DNA of 64,000 nt from positions 1-64,000 of the forward strand of contig DATIJC010000002.1 in NCBI GenBank assembly GCA_035479015.1, given 5' to 3'. Below, in pieces: positions 48,216-57,433 of this stretch. The translations under genes and the position numbers were made by a program. The notes under the pieces are model-generated. The model did no database searches and was not told the origin of the DNA. It saw only the letters and a program-made list of their open reading frames with translations. The DNA is from DATIJC01 sp035479015 (GTDB lineage Bacteria > Patescibacteriota > Microgenomatia > UBA1400 > UBA12028). Every line of letters starts with the position of its first letter. Position 1 is the first letter of the stretch.

Positions 48216-49409
48216 CTACAAGTCAATTACGTGGTTTCCCTGCTCGCGCGCTACGATCATGATCATGAAGAACATAAGAACCAAGATACCGGCAGCGGCA
48301 AAAAACGAGGATGAAACAGAGTGAACTGCGAGAGCCCCACCGACAAGTGGTCCGATAATGTTGGCTAGACTCGCATAGGACTGATTAATACCCAAAATAC
48401 CTCCCTGATCTTCCTTGCGTGCATGTTTAGAAAGCAGCGCAGTCAGCAGCGGCAAGAGGAAGGAGTTCCCGATAGCCATAACAATCGAAGCAAAAATGAA
48501 CATGTGGAAGGTGTGAGAGAAACCCATGATGACAAAGCTCAGTGTGGTAATTATGACGCCAGCGATAAGCAGCGGAATTTCACCAAATTTTTTAACTAAC
48601 TTCCCTACGCCAAATCCCTGCATGATGAGTCCGATCACTCCAAAGATGACAAATAAGAGGGAAATGTTACTCGGTGATAACAACAAAATGTCATTGGTAA
48701 ATTTCTGGAACGCCAGAATGAAAATTGAGAAAGCGAATGTTGCGATAAAGCTTGAAATGAGTAGCAGTCCAATGAATGGCTCAAACAATGCATCCACGAG
48801 ATGGCGCAAATTAAACATAGCAGCGATTGCTTTGTGTTCTATGTTTTCTTTCACAAGTGACTCTTTCAAAACAAACGCAGATAAGAGTGCACAGACTAGA
48901 GAAATCGCTGCAGCGAAATAAAATGGAGCTGCTAGTGAGATGTTACTTAATACTCCGCCAATGGCTGGACCAAAGACGAAACCAAATCCAAATGAAGCTC
49001 CTAAGATGCCAAACCATTTAGCCCGCTCCTGCGGAGTGGTCAAATCACTCATGACAGCTTGCGCAACAGAGATGTTCCCGCCTGAAATACCGTCTAAGAT
49101 CCGTGCTAAGAAAACTATTGGAGCGCTCTGAGCAATCGCCATGAGAAAGAAGGAGACTGCAGTTCCAAGAACGCTATAGACAAGCATTGGCTTCCGGCCG
49201 AACCTGTCTGATAGACGGCCGATGATGGGCGTAGAGATGAATTGTGCCAATGAGAACGCTGAGAAAAGTACTCCAATCAAAAAAGTATTGATGCCAAACC
49301 TGGCCACATATGAGTACTGCAATGGAATAATAATCCCATACCCTAGGGCGTTGACCACGGCTACTAGAGAAATGATCCAGAGAGAGCGCTGTTTTGATGC
49401 ATTATCCAT
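48216..49409 (-). CDS. MFS transporter, drug-efflux type
   Basis: A 397-aa protein with 12 predicted membrane helices. It has MFS motif A between TM2 and TM3 (GRLSDRFGRKPMLV), LARILDGISGGNISVAQAVMSDLT, motif-C-like GFVFGPAIGGVLS and a second motif-A-like loop. It is closest in pattern to TetA-type DHA1 exporters, but the substrate is unknown. Start at 49409 removes 49 codons that overlap the upstream sugar-dehydrogenase gene. Confidence 0.9.
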   Translation of the reverse strand: MDNASKQRSLWIISLVAVVNALGYGIIIPLQYSYVARFGINTFLIGVLFSAFSLAQFISTPIIGRLSDRFGRKPMLVYSVLGTAVSFFLMAIAQSAPIVFLARILDGISGGNISVAQAVMSDLTTPQERAKWFGILGASFGFGFVFGPAIGGVLSNISLAAPFYFAAAISLVCALLSAFVLKESLVKENIEHKAIAAMFNLRHLVDALFEPFIGLLLISSFIATFAFSIFILAFQKFTNDILLLSPSNISLLFVIFGVIGLIMQGFGVGKLVKKFGEIPLLIAGVIITTLSFVIMGFSHTFHMFIFASIVMAIGNSFLLPLLTALLSKHARKEDQGGILGINQSYASLANIIGPLVGGALAVHSVSSSFFAAAGILVLMFFMIMIVAREQGNHVIDL

Positions 49410-49417
49410 AAGACTCT

Positions 49418-50248
49418 CTATTTTGTCATGAGAGAGCGAAGTTTGGAAGTGTCTAATGCGGTATTGCGCTGATATGGCCGCTGGCTGGTCTTGAGATATT
49501 CCGTGAGACTTCCTTCGCTGACTAGGCCCGCCAAACTGAACTTTTCTTTTACCCACAGGGCAAAAGTGTAATCAGAAAAAATCGGCTCGGTAGTCGCATG
49601 GAAAATACCATTTGGAGCATTTTGAACACAAAAGTGCAAAATGTCAGCAAATTTTTCAATTGATGTTGGAGTCCAACTAGTATCACTAAATTGCGGCGGC
49701 AGTGAATTTGTTTCCAATTTCCCTTTTACTTTATGCAAGATGTCGGGCTTCGGGAATTCATCCAGCCGATATGGGCGGTCAATGCGCAAGATCGAATACC
49801 TCTCACAAATTTTTTGCACTTCCTCTTCTGCCCAAGCTTTAGTTTGCCCATACCATTCGATCGGGTGTGTCTGATCATCTTCTACGTACGGTGTCTGTTT
49901 TTGTCCATCAAATACATATGCCGTAGAAATGTGAACCAAATGTTTGCCAAATTCTTTCGCTGCTTTGGCAATATTTTGTGTACCGACGACATTTACTTGG
50001 TATGTCAAACCTTCTTTATTCCCATTCTCTTCAAACGCTTTACCAACATCGGTAAAGGCAGCAAAATGGACAATCACCGGACTCTTACTTTTCTCTACCG
50101 CACTGTGAACTTGTGCCTCGTTGAGAATATTTACACCAGTAGAAAGATCTAAGTTTTCAAACTCATATGTATCTGAATACATTTCGACAAATTTCGATCC
50201 CACCAGACCAGAAAGCCCTGTACCTAAAAGGGGAATTTTATTTGCCAT
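49418..50248 (-). CDS. NAD(P)-dependent sugar reductase (RmlD-like SDR)
   Basis: Extended-SDR protein, 276 aa. It has a glycine motif near the N-terminus (LLGTGLSGLVGSKF), VIVHFAAFTDV, STAYVFDG with the catalytic Ser/Thr region and the YxxxK motif YGQTKAWAE. The pattern is that of dTDP-4-dehydrorhamnose reductase. Its start overlaps the rmlB stop by 11 bases, so the two are translated together and should act on one nucleotide sugar. The final product is not certain because rmlA and rmlC are not in view. Confidence 0.85.
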   Translation of the reverse strand: MANKIPLLGTGLSGLVGSKFVEMYSDTYEFENLDLSTGVNILNEAQVHSAVEKSKSPVIVHFAAFTDVGKAFEENGNKEGLTYQVNVVGTQNIAKAAKEFGKHLVHISTAYVFDGQKQTPYVEDDQTHPIEWYGQTKAWAEEEVQKICERYSILRIDRPYRLDEFPKPDILHKVKGKLETNSLPPQFSDTSWTPTSIEKFADILHFCVQNAPNGIFHATTEPIFSDYTFALWVKEKFSLAGLVSEGSLTEYLKTSQRPYQRNTALDTSKLRSLMTK

Positions 50249-51248
50249 ACTGTTTTTTGTAATACGCGTCAAACTGCGCGCCCTTGAGTGGTTTCCACCA
50301 AGCTTCATTTGTTTTATACCAATCAATTGTTTTTTGCAGACCTTGTTCTAGCGTCACTGATGGTGACCAACTTAATTCGTTATGAATTTTTGTCCAATCG
50401 ATTGCATAACGCACGTCATGACCAGGACGGTCTTTGACATACTCAATGCTTGACTCATCTTTGCCCATGAGCTTTAAGATCATCTTTATCGCTTCGACAT
50501 TTGGCACATCTTGGTTCATGCCACCTACGCAGTAGGTACTGTTTTCTTTTCCTTGCAAGATTACTTTTTCGATCGCACTACAGTGATCTTCTACAAACAA
50601 CCAATCACGCACTTGCAGACCATCGCCATAGACCGGCACTTTCTTTCCTTCTAAAATGTTGGTGATAGCGAGAGGGATAAGTTTCTCTGGATAATGATAT
50701 GGGCCATAATTATTACTACAATTCGTGATCGAATAGGGAAGACCATAGGTATCACCAAAAGCCCGCACAAAATGATCCGAAGATGCTTTTGACGCACTAT
50801 ACGGTGAGTGCGGCATATACGGTGTGGCTTCATTAAATTTATTCGCTGAACCTTGCTCTAAACTTCCAAATACTTCATCAGTACTAATGTGGTGAAATCG
50901 TTTTACTTTTGCATCTCGGGCGGCCTCAAGCAGTGTATATGTACCAATTACATTTGTTTGGATAAATGCACCCGGATCCATGATCGAACGATCTACGTGT
51001 GATTCGGCGGCGAAATGTACCACGATATCTACGCCTTCCATCACTTTGGCAACCAGTTCTTTATCACAGATATTTCCTTCTACAAAAGAATAATTCGGAT
51101 TATTTTCCAAATCAGTAAGACTTGCCTTGTTTCCTGCATACGTTAAAAAATCCAAATTCGTGATGTGGTCATCAGGATGATTCTTCAACCAATAATGGAT
51201 AAAGTTCGAGCCGATAAATCCAGCCCCGCCGGTAACAAGTAGGTTCAT
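50238..51248 (-). CDS. rmlB: dTDP-glucose 4,6-dehydratase
   Basis: Makes dTDP-4-keto-6-deoxyglucose, the precursor of rhamnose and related envelope sugars. The 336-aa protein has GGAGFIGSNFI, the catalytic STDEVFGSLE, YSASKASSDHFVRA (YxxxK), NCSNNYGPYHYPEKLIPL and YGDGLQVRDWLFVEDHC, all diagnostic. The start shares an ATGA with the stop of a 49-aa membrane protein gene. The operon runs from uvrA through an LCP ligase, which may attach the resulting glycan to the wall. Confidence 0.95.
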   Translation of the reverse strand: MNLLVTGGAGFIGSNFIHYWLKNHPDDHITNLDFLTYAGNKASLTDLENNPNYSFVEGNICDKELVAKVMEGVDIVVHFAAESHVDRSIMDPGAFIQTNVIGTYTLLEAARDAKVKRFHHISTDEVFGSLEQGSANKFNEATPYMPHSPYSASKASSDHFVRAFGDTYGLPYSITNCSNNYGPYHYPEKLIPLAITNILEGKKVPVYGDGLQVRDWLFVEDHCSAIEKVILQGKENSTYCVGGMNQDVPNVEAIKMILKLMGKDESSIEYVKDRPGHDVRYAIDWTKIHNELSWSPSVTLEQGLQKTIDWYKTNEAWWKPLKGAQFDAYYKKQYGK

Positions 51249-51394
51249 AGTTTTTTTATTCTACACTCACCGCTCAAACCTTGAGTAATACAGCGGCCAC
51301 GTAGCGTGCGGAATTCCTCGTAATACAGACCCGCAATAATACTTGCAACAACGAGTAAGACGAAAAGAATTTGACTGAGAGTTTTTTGCTTCAT
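51245..51394 (-). CDS. 49-aa single-span membrane protein between DUF167 gene and rmlB
   Basis: MKQKTLSQILFVLLVVASII... has one N-terminal helix followed by a short tail (YYEEFRTLRGRCITQGLSG-) with two Cys. Both ends are exact four-base ATGA overlaps, with the DUF167 gene upstream and rmlB downstream. That double coupling strongly supports a real gene despite its size. No family recognised. Confidence 0.7.
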   Translation of the reverse strand: MKQKTLSQILFVLLVVASIIAGLYYEEFRTLRGRCITQGLSGECRIKKL

Positions 51395-51612
51395 TCAATG
51401 ATGACGGTTTTTGCTTCAAACCGCTCTCCTCTTGTTAAGGATAACTTGGATACTGGCAAGCGTAAATGGTGAGCCAATAATTTCAATCCCTCTTTTGCAG
51501 CGCGCCCTTTATCAGGCGGAGCCTTTGTGTGCACCTCAAACGTAGTTTCATCCAAAGCAATTACCTCATCACGGCTCGATCTAGATTTCAAATTCATCGT
51601 TAGCACTTGCAT
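51391..51612 (-). CDS. DUF167 (YggU family) protein
   Basis: A 73-aa protein matching the DUF167 pattern: a beta hairpin with SRSSRDEVIALDE, the hallmark APPDKGRAAKEGLKLLAHHL and a final LTRGERFEAKTVIIE. The family is conserved but its function is unknown. The start at 51612 is one base after the LCP gene stop. Confidence 0.85.
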   Translation of the reverse strand: MQVLTMNLKSRSSRDEVIALDETTFEVHTKAPPDKGRAAKEGLKLLAHHLRLPVSKLSLTRGERFEAKTVIIE

Positions 51613-51613
51613 A

Positions 51614-52729
51614 TTATTTGAACCAATCGCCAACCTGTTTTTGTATTGTCTTCCATGTAGGATCTACTGGTAGATACACCCAGGCACCCCCGGCAAACCT
51701 GTCCGGGTGAACGAACACTCCTGAGGAATACTTTGTTTGGATCATAAATTGATGCGTAGTTAGACTGGGAAAAACTCCCTTCTTGGCAAACTGGAGTCCC
51801 AAATTTTCGGCCTCACCAAAAGGGAAGTACCCATCAATATTTTCGAGATAAAATCTCAACAGGTTTCCCATCCGTTCCGGATAGCGGACATTTGTAGGAT
51901 TTTTCAGTGAGGAAAGCAGAGCTTCTAAAACTAATTGTTGGCGATGTACACGAGCATCGTCTGTCCCCTCAATCGGATCACTGCTGTGCCGCGAGCGCAT
52001 GTACTGCAATGCCCTAGTTCCACTCATGTGTTCGGTTCCTTGGACAAAGGTAACAGTTTCATACAATAATTTAGGGTCTTTGACTACACGCACATCCACG
52101 TCCGTGCGTGGGAACTGCGTATCAGTAAAAGACCGCTCCACATGAACATCGATACCACCCAAGGCATCTATCATCTTCCCGACCGCTTCGATATCGATTG
52201 GGATCACGTAGTGGATAGGCAGCCCAGAAATTTGTTCAACAGAATCCTTAATAAGTTTTGCACCTCCTAATTGATAGAGTGCGTTGATTTTCGTTTTGTC
52301 TTGGACAAGATAGAGATCGCGCGGGAAAGAAAAAGTCGTGACCGATCCTGAGTTAGAGTTTACGGACACTACCATAATTGTGTCCGTTAAAATAGTATTT
52401 TCGTCACGGTTAGACAGTTTATCCAAACCTAAAAGCAAGATGTTTGTTCTCCCCGCTGTCTGTTTAACTTGTGCTTCCCGCCCACTCAATACTGTCTGTA
52501 CTAATCTAGGGAAGGGGAGATTCGCACCATTGGAAACTTTTTGCACATAATATGCGCTGACACCGCCAATAATAAGTGAGATCAGCAGTACCCCACCAAT
52601 AATAACCGCTGCTACTCCAGCAAGCAGTGTAGTGATTATGCGAAGTGTGTGAAATAAAACGTGATCTACTGGATGAGCCTTAGCAGGCAAATGCGGTTCA
52701 CTAGTTACGCGCTTTTTTTTCTTTGGCAT
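51614..52729 (-). CDS. LytR-CpsA-Psr family protein
   Basis: Membrane-bound enzyme type that transfers glycopolymers from lipid carriers to peptidoglycan. The 371-aa protein has a Lys-rich cytoplasmic tail, one membrane helix (about residues 35-62) and an LCP domain with TNILLLGLDKL, LTDTIMVVSVN, FSFPRDLYL, YVIPIDIEAVGKMIDALGGIDV and LQYMRSRHSSDP. The start is four bases after the uvrA stop. Its place upstream of rmlB fits attachment of a deoxysugar-containing polymer. Confidence 0.93.
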   Translation of the reverse strand: MPKKKKRVTSEPHLPAKAHPVDHVLFHTLRIITTLLAGVAAVIIGGVLLISLIIGGVSAYYVQKVSNGANLPFPRLVQTVLSGREAQVKQTAGRTNILLLGLDKLSNRDENTILTDTIMVVSVNSNSGSVTTFSFPRDLYLVQDKTKINALYQLGGAKLIKDSVEQISGLPIHYVIPIDIEAVGKMIDALGGIDVHVERSFTDTQFPRTDVDVRVVKDPKLLYETVTFVQGTEHMSGTRALQYMRSRHSSDPIEGTDDARVHRQQLVLEALLSSLKNPTNVRYPERMGNLLRFYLENIDGYFPFGEAENLGLQFAKKGVFPSLTTHQFMIQTKYSSGVFVHPDRFAGGAWVYLPVDPTWKTIQKQVGDWFK

Positions 52730-52733
52730 AGAC

Positions 52734-55682
52734 TTATCTTAGTTCTTTGGCCAAAAATTGACCAGTGAGGGATTCGGGATTCCCGGCAACCTCACTTGGA
52801 GTACCAATTGTCACGACCTCACCGCCAGCATCACCGCCTTCAGGTCCTAAATCAATGATCCAATCTGCATTCTTGATCACGTCTAAGTTATGTTCAATGA
52901 CCACTACTGTATTGCCGCTGTCGACGAGACGGCGGAGCACTAAGAGCAGATTTTGAATATCTTCAAAGTGTAAACCAGTTGTCGGCTCATCAAGTAAGTA
53001 CATCACATGCTCCTGACTTCGAAGTGATAACTCCCGCGCTAGTTTGACACGCTGCGCTTCACCACCAGAGAGTGTTGGTGCACTTTGACCCAAGGTCATG
53101 TATCCAAGTCCTACGTCCTGCAAAGTTAGTAACTTATGCTGAATGGACCCATGATGTGCAAAGAAATTGACTGCCTCATCAATACTCATCGCCAATACTT
53201 GGGCAATATTTTTCTCTTTATATAACACATCTAACGTCTCTGCGTTGTAGCGAGTGCCTTTACAAATATCACAAGTTACATAGACATCCGGCAAAAATTG
53301 CATCTCTATTTTCACTTGCCCCTCTCCCTGACACGCCTCACACCGGCCGCCCTTGACATTGAAACTAAATCTGCCGGCTCCAAATCCCCGCGCGTGTGCA
53401 TCTTGAGTGCTGGCATATACCGTGCGTATTAGATCAAATACCTTTGTGTACGTAGCGGGATTACTGCGGGGCGTCTTGCCGATCGGACTTTGATCAATCA
53501 AGGAAATCCGTTTTAGCGCTGGATCTGCCTGCAGACTATCGATCTGGCCAAGCGGTTCATGAACAATGTACCCCAACTCTTTTGCTAGATTTCGATATAA
53601 CGTCTCGTGCAAAAGCGTAGATTTACCCGATCCAGACACACCTGTAATACAGATAAATTTTGACAAGGGGAATGAGACATCTATACTTTTGAGGTTATGA
53701 GCCCGGGCTCCGGTAATATCTACATTACCATCCACAATTTTAGTGGCTTCGCGTTTTTCAGGTAACTTCACTTTTTTCTTACCACAAAGGTATTTACCAG
53801 TCAGTGATGCTGGATTTTTAATCAGATCCTCTACTTTGCCTGCCGCTACTACTTCACCGCCGTTTTTTCCTGCCCGCGGGCCAAAGTCCACTACCCAGTC
53901 TGCTGCCTCAATAGTCTCACGATCATGTTCGACAACAATCACAGAGTTGCCTAGATCGCGCAGTCTGTGTAGCGTAGCAATCAAACGCTCATTGTCGCGC
54001 GGATGCAATCCAATCGTCGGTTCATCCAGAACGTAAAGCACGCCCGTAAGACCCGTACCAATCTGTGATGCCAAACGGATACGCTGGGCCTCACCACCTG
54101 CGAGTGTGCCCGCTTCGCGCGATAGTGAAAGATACGTGAGTCCGACTGAATCCAAAAACTCCAACCGTTCTTGGATCTCTTTCAAAATACTGGCAGCGAT
54201 GAAGTTTTCTTTTTCTGTCACCAACCCTTTGGTCAAACCGCTCTTTTTCAAGTTTTGTATCCAAACTTTTGCATGGCTGATAGGGAAGTCACACACGGCA
54301 GCAATGCTCAGTCCATCTACATGAACTGCGAGGCTTTCTGGTTTTAGACGCTTACCATTACAGGCTGGACAAATTTGCCGCTCCATAAAGCGCTCAATTT
54401 CCGCCCGCATAAATTCAGACTCGGATTCAGTGTACTTGCGCTCTAAGTATGAGACAAATCCCTCAAACTTCTCTTCTATCTGCGTCTCATTGCCGAATCG
54501 ATTAGTTCCAAACACTCTGTGTAATTTTGGCGCATCACCTGATAACAGCACATTTTTTACGGTGTCAGAAAGTTTTTCCCAAGGTGTTCGCAAGTTTCCA
54601 CCGTATTCGGATACTACTTGCGTCACAAGACGGGAAAACCAAGAGTCGCCGCTCATCACCCGTTCGAAAGGAATCACCGCTCCTTCCGCTAACGTGAGGG
54701 AAGACGCAATTAATTTTTCCGGGATCACTTTGAGCAGCGACCCTAAACCATTACAGGTCTCGCACGCACCATGTGGCGTATTGAAAGAAAAGATCCGTGG
54801 TTCTATCTCAGGGAGTGAAGTTCCATCAAATGGGCACAGGAATTTCTCCGAATACAAGACATCTTCCATGTTTTTGGGTTTATCAGGAAATGAGAGAGAG
54901 GCATCAGTTACAAAACTAACCACGGTTAGTCCATCAGCTAACTTCAATGAGATTTCAATATCAGCTGCTAGTCTGGAGCGGAAGTCCTTGCGCTCGCTGT
55001 CATCACGTAGCATCTTACGGTCAATCACCAACCGGTCGATAACCGCGCTGATGGTGTGTTTGTTATTCTTTAGTAAGAGAAAGTCCTCATCTACTTCAAA
55101 GACTGTTCCGTCCACCCGGACCCGGGAAAACCCCTTCTTCTTGAGGTTTTCAAACAGCGAGGTAAACTCCCCTTTGCGGTCACGAACCACAGGGGAGAGG
55201 ATCATAAGCCGTACACCAGAGGTAATCTCACTACGGCCTTCAATTTTTTCCATGACCGCATTAACGATTTCATCGATTGAGCTGCGTTTGATTTCACGGC
55301 CGCATGTCGGACAATGTGGGCGACCTATGCGGGCATAGAGTAACCGCAAGTAATCATATATTTCGGTTATCGTCCCCACTGTCGATCGTGGATTGTGCGA
55401 CGTGGTCTTCTGATCGATAGAAATAGCGGGGGAGAGTCCACCGATAAAGTCGACATCTGGCTTACCCATTACCCCAAGAAATTGACGTGCATAGGACGAG
55501 AGGCTCTCTACGTACCTGCGTTGTCCCTCGGCATAGATCGTGTCAAACGCGAGGGATGACTTCCCACTACCTGACATCCCGGTGAGTACTACGAGCTTGT
55601 TTTTAGGTAGATCAAGATCAACATTCTTGAGATTATGTTGTCGTGCTCCTCGAATAGAAATGAAGTCTTGGTTGCCAGTCAT
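52734..55682 (-). CDS. uvrA: Excinuclease ABC subunit A
   Basis: Damage-recognition ATPase of nucleotide excision repair, 982 aa, slightly longer than usual. It has two ABC modules: Walker A GMSGSGKSSLAF and GVSGSGKSTLLH, with signatures LAGGEAQRIRLA and LSGGEAQRVKLA and DEPT motifs. Zinc-binding Cys pairs are at HCPTCGREI, CETCNGLG, CPACNGKRL and CEACQGEGQVKIEMQ...CDICKG. Promoter TTGTAC-N17-TACAAT lies nine bases upstream of the ATG. It heads the LCP-rml operon, an unusual partner set. Confidence 0.97.
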   Translation of the reverse strand: MTGNQDFISIRGARQHNLKNVDLDLPKNKLVVLTGMSGSGKSSLAFDTIYAEGQRRYVESLSSYARQFLGVMGKPDVDFIGGLSPAISIDQKTTSHNPRSTVGTITEIYDYLRLLYARIGRPHCPTCGREIKRSSIDEIVNAVMEKIEGRSEITSGVRLMILSPVVRDRKGEFTSLFENLKKKGFSRVRVDGTVFEVDEDFLLLKNNKHTISAVIDRLVIDRKMLRDDSERKDFRSRLAADIEISLKLADGLTVVSFVTDASLSFPDKPKNMEDVLYSEKFLCPFDGTSLPEIEPRIFSFNTPHGACETCNGLGSLLKVIPEKLIASSLTLAEGAVIPFERVMSGDSWFSRLVTQVVSEYGGNLRTPWEKLSDTVKNVLLSGDAPKLHRVFGTNRFGNETQIEEKFEGFVSYLERKYTESESEFMRAEIERFMERQICPACNGKRLKPESLAVHVDGLSIAAVCDFPISHAKVWIQNLKKSGLTKGLVTEKENFIAASILKEIQERLEFLDSVGLTYLSLSREAGTLAGGEAQRIRLASQIGTGLTGVLYVLDEPTIGLHPRDNERLIATLHRLRDLGNSVIVVEHDRETIEAADWVVDFGPRAGKNGGEVVAAGKVEDLIKNPASLTGKYLCGKKKVKLPEKREATKIVDGNVDITGARAHNLKSIDVSFPLSKFICITGVSGSGKSTLLHETLYRNLAKELGYIVHEPLGQIDSLQADPALKRISLIDQSPIGKTPRSNPATYTKVFDLIRTVYASTQDAHARGFGAGRFSFNVKGGRCEACQGEGQVKIEMQFLPDVYVTCDICKGTRYNAETLDVLYKEKNIAQVLAMSIDEAVNFFAHHGSIQHKLLTLQDVGLGYMTLGQSAPTLSGGEAQRVKLARELSLRSQEHVMYLLDEPTTGLHFEDIQNLLLVLRRLVDSGNTVVVIEHNLDVIKNADWIIDLGPEGGDAGGEVVTIGTPSEVAGNPESLTGQFLAKELR

Positions 55683-55691
55683 GAATTGGTT

Positions 55692-55720
55692 ATTGTACCC
55701 TACTTTTCTCTCGAGTACAA
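55692..55720 (-). promoter_or_regulatory. Promoter of uvrA
   Basis: Minus-strand TTGTAC (55720-55715), 17-base spacer and TACAAT (55697-55692), nine bases before the ATG. This is one of the clearest two-box promoters in the window. The same bases read in the plus direction give GTACAAT, a possible -10 for the small gene before metG. Confidence 0.65.
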
Positions 55721-55782
55721 TACAGTCAAGTTACTTCCCTATTGTGTATATATTTATTGCATCTTGAGCGGGAAAGGAATGC

Positions 55783-56025
55783 ATGGACAAATCAGAACGA
55801 AATCCCAATATCCTTGCATATCAGGCTGACTTAGTGGCTGGTTTGTTTGACGATTGTATGGATTGTTTCATTTTGTATAAATTGGGCGATTTAGTTGGCA
55901 TGTTCAGTTCCCAAAAAGAAGCAGCTTCGCATAACGAAGAAGGAATTGACTCATTTATACGTCGCCCAAGCGATGATGTTGTAGATGTGCCAACTCCGCT
56001 TTGGATTGGAGATAAAGATGAGTAA
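55783..56025 (+). CDS. Unrecognised 80-aa protein upstream of metG
   Basis: Acidic soluble protein with two close Cys (FDDCMDCFILYKLGDLVGMF). A GGAAAGGAA ribosome-binding site precedes the ATG. Its last eight bases overlap the metG start (ATGAG), so translation is coupled. No family recognised. Confidence 0.6.
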   Translation: MDKSERNPNILAYQADLVAGLFDDCMDCFILYKLGDLVGMFSSQKEAASHNEEGIDSFIRRPSDDVVDVPTPLWIGDKDE

Positions 56026-57433
56026 GTTTTATATCACCACAGCTATACCGTACGTCAACGGCAAACCGCACATCGGCCACACGCTGGAATTTGTGCAAAC
56101 AGACACGATTGCCCGGTTTCACAAACTTATGGGTGATGAGGTTACCCTACTTACCGGCTCTGATGAGAATTCGCTAAAAAATGTCCGCGCTGCAGAAAAA
56201 GAAAACATCTCTACAAAAGAACTGTTGGACAAATACACAGCTGTATGGAAAGAGTTTAGTCAATCGCTGGATATCGAAGTCGATGTATTCCAGCGCAGCT
56301 TCAATCCTAAAACTCACTTCCCTGGCGTGCAAAAATTATGGAAACTCTGTGCTGAGAGCGGAGATTTTTATAAGAAAAAATACCAAGGACTCTACTGCGT
56401 CGGCTGTGAACAATTTTATAAACCAGAAGATCTAGTGGACGGTAAATGCCCACTTCATCTCACCTACCCCGATCAAATCGATGAAGAGAACTATTTTTTC
56501 AAACTCAGTAAGTATCAAGATCAAATTCGCCAATTGATTGAATCAGACACAGTCCATGTAGTTCCAGAAAAGATGAAACGTGAAGTTCTCACATTCATCG
56601 ATAATGGACTGGAAGACTTCTCCGTTTCCCGTTCGCTCGAACGTGCCCGTGGGGTGGGCGTACCAGTACCTAATGATGCCACCCAAGTCATGTATGTGTG
56701 GTTTGACGCGTTGGCAGTGTACATGACCGGCATCGGCTATGGCTGGGATGAGAAAAATTGGGAGAAGTTATGGCCGGCTGATGTCCACGTCATCGGAAAA
56801 GATATTGTCCGCTTCCATGCAATTTACTGGATCGGCATGTTACTCTCTGCAAAACTTCCCTTGCCAAAAACTATTATGGTTCACGGTCATATAACTAGCG
56901 GTGGAGCCAAGATGAGCAAGAGCATTGGCAATGTGATCGACCCATATGAAGTGATCGCTAAATATGGCAAGGACTTTACACGTTTCTACTTGTTGTTTGA
57001 AGTTCCCACCTTGGATGACGGTGATTTTACCCTCAGCCGTGCTGATGAACTCTATTCATCAGAGTTTGTGAATGGCATAGGCAATCTTGCGTCACGCGTA
57101 GCAGCATTGTGCGAGAAAAGCAGTAAAAGATTTCCGCCCATGGCGGATCAGCCTTGGGCTGACAAGTCAAAAATACATAACTATGATCTGCGAGAATCAC
57201 TGCGAGGTGTTTGGCAAAACATGTGGCAGCTTAACAAACAATTGAGCGATGATGAGCCATGGAAGATGGAGACGGATAAATTGGGCGAATACTTAGTGCC
57301 GGTAGTACAAAATTTGCGGCAAATTGCTTTTGACCTCTCCCCGTTTACACCGTCATTATCTGCAAAATTGCTCTCGCATTTTGGACAGGATAAAATCACA
57401 AAAATTGCTCCCCTGTTTCCAAAATTGCAATGA
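56018..57433 (+). CDS. metG: Methionyl-tRNA synthetase, short form
   Basis: Class I synthetase, 471 aa: HIGH as PYVNGKPHIGHTLEF, the zinc knuckle CVGCEQFYKPEDLVDGKCPLH, WFDALAVYMTGIGY and KMSKSIGNVIDP. The C-terminal tRNA-binding/dimerisation domain of longer MetRS is missing; the protein ends after the helical anticodon domain. The start at 56018 overlaps the upstream small gene and the stop shares an ATGA with the O-antigen ligase gene. Confidence 0.95.
   Translation: MSKFYITTAIPYVNGKPHIGHTLEFVQTDTIARFHKLMGDEVTLLTGSDENSLKNVRAAEKENISTKELLDKYTAVWKEFSQSLDIEVDVFQRSFNPKTHFPGVQKLWKLCAESGDFYKKKYQGLYCVGCEQFYKPEDLVDGKCPLHLTYPDQIDEENYFFKLSKYQDQIRQLIESDTVHVVPEKMKREVLTFIDNGLEDFSVSRSLERARGVGVPVPNDATQVMYVWFDALAVYMTGIGYGWDEKNWEKLWPADVHVIGKDIVRFHAIYWIGMLLSAKLPLPKTIMVHGHITSGGAKMSKSIGNVIDPYEVIAKYGKDFTRFYLLFEVPTLDDGDFTLSRADELYSSEFVNGIGNLASRVAALCEKSSKRFPPMADQPWADKSKIHNYDLRESLRGVWQNMWQLNKQLSDDEPWKMETDKLGEYLVPVVQNLRQIAFDLSPFTPSLSAKLLSHFGQDKITKIAPLFPKLQ

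Noticed and set aside
54430..55338. 302-codon open frame on the plus strand inside uvrA
   Set aside because: It lies fully antisense to the conserved zinc-finger and ATPase regions of uvrA, has Ser/Thr-rich low-quality composition and no start signal. It is a shadow frame.
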